Of a stretch of DNA of 64,000 bases, positions 62,208-64,000 are shown piece after piece. The notes under the pieces were generated by a model, which searched no databases, had not been told where the DNA came from, and was given only the letters and a program-made list of their open reading frames with translations. The position numbers and the translations under genes were made by a program. Within the stretch, counting starts at the first letter, position 1; every line of letters begins with the position of its first letter. The stretch is from Terrimonas ginsenosidimutans (GTDB lineage Bacteria; Bacteroidota; Bacteroidia; Chitinophagales; Chitinophagaceae): contig NZ_JAKLTR010000002.1 in the NCBI RefSeq assembly GCF_022012415.1, positions 62,001-126,000 on the forward strand, written 5' to 3'.

Positions 62208-63449
62208 ATGCAAAACCTAAACGAGTCATTCAACGATCATCAATTATTACAGATCCTCGCCCTTTCCAAAGATGCCGTGGCCGTTTACACTACGCCGGAT
62301 CTTCATATACGTTTTGCGAGTAATGCAATGCTGGCGATCTGGGGTAAAGACCGCAGTGTGATAGGTAAAACGCTTGAAACAGCAGTTCCCGAACTGCAAG
62401 GACAACCGTTTGTCGGATTGATGAAAAACGTCTGGCATACCGGAAAAACTCATTCGGGAACAGGACGCCCAGCGGATCTTGCAGTAGATGGAAAGCTGCA
62501 AACATTCTATTTTGATTACGAATACCGCGCTATCGCAGATGATAACGGTAATACTCTCTGTATTCTTCATACAGCAACAGATGTTACAGATCGTTTGCGC
62601 TCGCAACGTCTGATCGCAGAGAAAGCCACAAGCGAAACACGTTTGCGCCTCGAACTGGCTGCCTCAAACCAGGAAATGCTACTGGTTAACCGGGAACTTA
62701 AAACTGCCAACGAAACACTTTTCGACTCTACCAACAAGCTTGCGGAAAGCCAGAGCCATCTCAGCAGTATCATGGATAAAGCTCCTATCGGTATCTGCAT
62801 ACTGAAAGGACGTGAACATGTCATTGAAGTAGCGAACGAAACCATTCTCAAAGCCTGGGGAAGAACGGCGGAAGAAGTGCTGGGTAAACCTCATCATAAG
62901 GCACGCCCGGAATTAGCAGGCCAGGAAGTGTACAACTGGCTGGATGAAGTATTTGAAACCGGGATCACAAAGATCAATAATGAAATAAGCGTAATGCTTA
63001 AAGATGGCGACGGCCTTCGGCAGGCATATGTAAACTCCGTTTACCAGGCAACGCGCGGAAACAGTGGAGAAATAACCGGTGTGGTAGTGATCCTGGAAGA
63101 GATCACGGAGAAAGTCATTCAACGAAGAGAGGCAGACCGTATACAGGATATGTTCAACCTGGCTGTGAAAGCGGGTGAAATGGGAACGTTCTATTATGAT
63201 CCCCGTACCGATCTGTTTTCTGCGAATGAAACACTGAAGTCATGGTTCGGATTACCCGGCGATAGCCAGATGAAGCTGAGCCTTGCAGTGGATGCCATTC
63301 AGGTGGAGGACCGTCAGAAAGTTGTAGATAGTATTACACGGGCACTTCAGTTTGGATCCGGTGGTCAGTTTGAAACGGAATATTCGATCATTCATCCTGA
63401 AATGCCGGAGCCGAGAATGGTAAAAGCAAAGGGGACGTGCTTTTTTTGA
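62208..63449 (+). CDS. PAS-domain sensor histidine kinase, N-terminal part (frame ends at a T-run)
   Basis: Sensor part of a two-component kinase, 413 residues before a TGA. The ATG at 62208 is chosen over a TTG at 62196. No transmembrane segments, so cytoplasmic. PAS-like domains: about 15-125 (VAVYTTPDLHIRFASNAMLAIWG, YRAIADDNGNTLCILHTATDVT), a coiled-coil-like linker (about 135-185, RLELAASNQEMLLVNRELKTAN), PAS 2 (about 190-305, APIGICILKGREHVIEVANE, GVVVILEEITEK) and the start of PAS 3 (about 315 on, LAVKAGEMGTFYYDPRTDLF). The frame ends in AKGTCFF within PAS 3, at TTTTTTT followed by GATAAAG (63441-63447). The kinase part continues in another frame (next entry). Confidence 0.85.
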   Translation: MQNLNESFNDHQLLQILALSKDAVAVYTTPDLHIRFASNAMLAIWGKDRSVIGKTLETAVPELQGQPFVGLMKNVWHTGKTHSGTGRPADLAVDGKLQTFYFDYEYRAIADDNGNTLCILHTATDVTDRLRSQRLIAEKATSETRLRLELAASNQEMLLVNRELKTANETLFDSTNKLAESQSHLSSIMDKAPIGICILKGREHVIEVANETILKAWGRTAEEVLGKPHHKARPELAGQEVYNWLDEVFETGITKINNEISVMLKDGDGLRQAYVNSVYQATRGNSGEITGVVVILEEITEKVIQRREADRIQDMFNLAVKAGEMGTFYYDPRTDLFSANETLKSWFGLPGDSQMKLSLAVDAIQVEDRQKVVDSITRALQFGSGGQFETEYSIIHPEMPEPRMVKAKGTCFF

Positions 63450-64000
63450 TAAAGAAGGAAACGCACTAAGTTTGAATGGTACACTGATCGATATCACAGA
63501 GCCAAAGCGTGAGCAACAGCGGAAGAACGATTTTATCGCCATGGTGAGTCACGAGTTGAAAACACCGCTCGCATCGATGAAGTTATACCTGCAGTTGTTA
63601 CAGCAGCACGCAGGTCAAAAGCAGGATCCGGTCGTTTCCGGGACCCTGGTGAAAGCGGTACGACAGGTAAAGAAGATGATCGGGATGATCAATAGCTTTT
63701 TGAACGTATCCCGGCTTGAAGCTGGCAAAATGAGAATCGATAAGCAGGTCTTTGACATCAGGGAACTGCTGGCGGAGATTGAAGAGGAAACATCAACAAC
63801 TGTTACTTCACACCCTGTTATCTATAGCAGCGTAGCGGTGAAGGTTAATGCGGATCGTGAGAAGATTTCGCAAGTGGTGCATAACCTGATCAGCAATGCA
63901 ACAAAATATTCAGCCGCCAGGTCTCCGATCGCGATCAACTGCCACTATGAGGAGGGTTACGCATTGGTATCCGTAACAGACAGGGGTATCGGCGTGAATG
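63442..64000 (+). pseudogene. Sensor histidine kinase, C-terminal part in the shifted frame (continues beyond window)
   Basis: Reading from 63442 gives FFDKEGNALSLNGTLIDITE, the expected end of PAS 3, then the HisKA H-box DFIAMVSHELKTPLASMKLYL (phosphorylated His near base 63550), the dimerisation helices (RQVKKMIGMINSFLNVSRLEAGKMRI) and a HATPase domain start with the N-box VVHNLISNATKYSA and the G1 box VTDRGIGVN at the window edge. Removing one T from the seven-T run at 63441-63447 joins the two parts exactly. So this is one gene with a single-base slip: a genuine frameshift, a slippage-switched gene, or a sequencing/assembly error. The C-terminal half of the ATPase domain lies outside the window. 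Confidence 0.85.

Overview
This 64 kb window comes from a member of the Bacteroidota, most likely the family Chitinophagaceae (inference). The grounds are three SusC/SusD outer-membrane uptake pairs (plus one SusD cut by the left edge), an ECF sigma / FecR / STN-domain SusC signalling set, lipoboxes on most secreted proteins, two secreted proteins with type IX secretion (T9SS)-style C-termini, TAnnTTTG-type promoters and weak Shine-Dalgarno sequences. Nearly all of the DNA is accessory carbohydrate-utilisation sequence. I see no rRNA, tRNA, CRISPR array, phage gene or transposase.

Layout. (1) 1-15.2 kb, plus strand: a glycan locus with SusD (5' end outside the window), GH30, GH2 and GH35 glycosidases, a secreted DUF218/YdcF-like protein, an unrecognised exported protein, and a SusC/SusD pair. 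The enzyme set suggests a beta-linked galactan such as arabinogalactan side chains. (2) 15.5-16.0 kb: a small outer-membrane beta-barrel. (3) 16.1-36.6 kb, minus strand: one co-directional block transcribed susC, susD, a lyase-like secreted protein, a DUF4861 lipoprotein, a GH88/GH105 unsaturated-uronyl hydrolase, then iolJ, iolB, iolC, iolD, iolA, iolE, iolG, a LacI-type regulator and a sodium/solute symporter. It joins an outer-membrane glycan uptake and cleavage set to a complete myo-inositol catabolic pathway, and I consider it the most interesting system here: a candidate locus for inositol-containing uronic-acid glycans. (4) 37.2-43.9 kb: small housekeeping or stress genes (CsbD, DoxX, YceI, MepB-like), a 1130-residue lipoprotein with leucine-rich repeats and a short leucine-rich protein. 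(5) 44.2-60.8 kb, plus strand: ECF sigma, FecR anti-sigma, STN-SusC, SusD, an FAD-dependent lipoprotein, a large multidomain GH16 glucanase and another T9SS-type protein, consistent with a beta-1,3-glucan locus under trans-envelope control. (6) 62.2-64 kb: a PAS-rich sensor histidine kinase, interrupted by a frameshift at a run of seven T and cut by the right edge.

The second notable theme is intergenic. At least thirteen long inverted repeats occupy the gaps between genes, and nearly all begin within about 50 bases after a stop codon. They fall into several word families (GC-rich, CGCAGAGAGCGCAAAG-type, AT-rich, GTTTAATAG-type, GGTTTCATA-type), and several share the same outer clamp, GGCGTA...TACGCC. 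Between 57.7 and 62.1 kb there are three related giant elements of roughly 0.4 to 1 kb with arms made of 60-65 base units. Open frames inside them are artefacts of the repeats.
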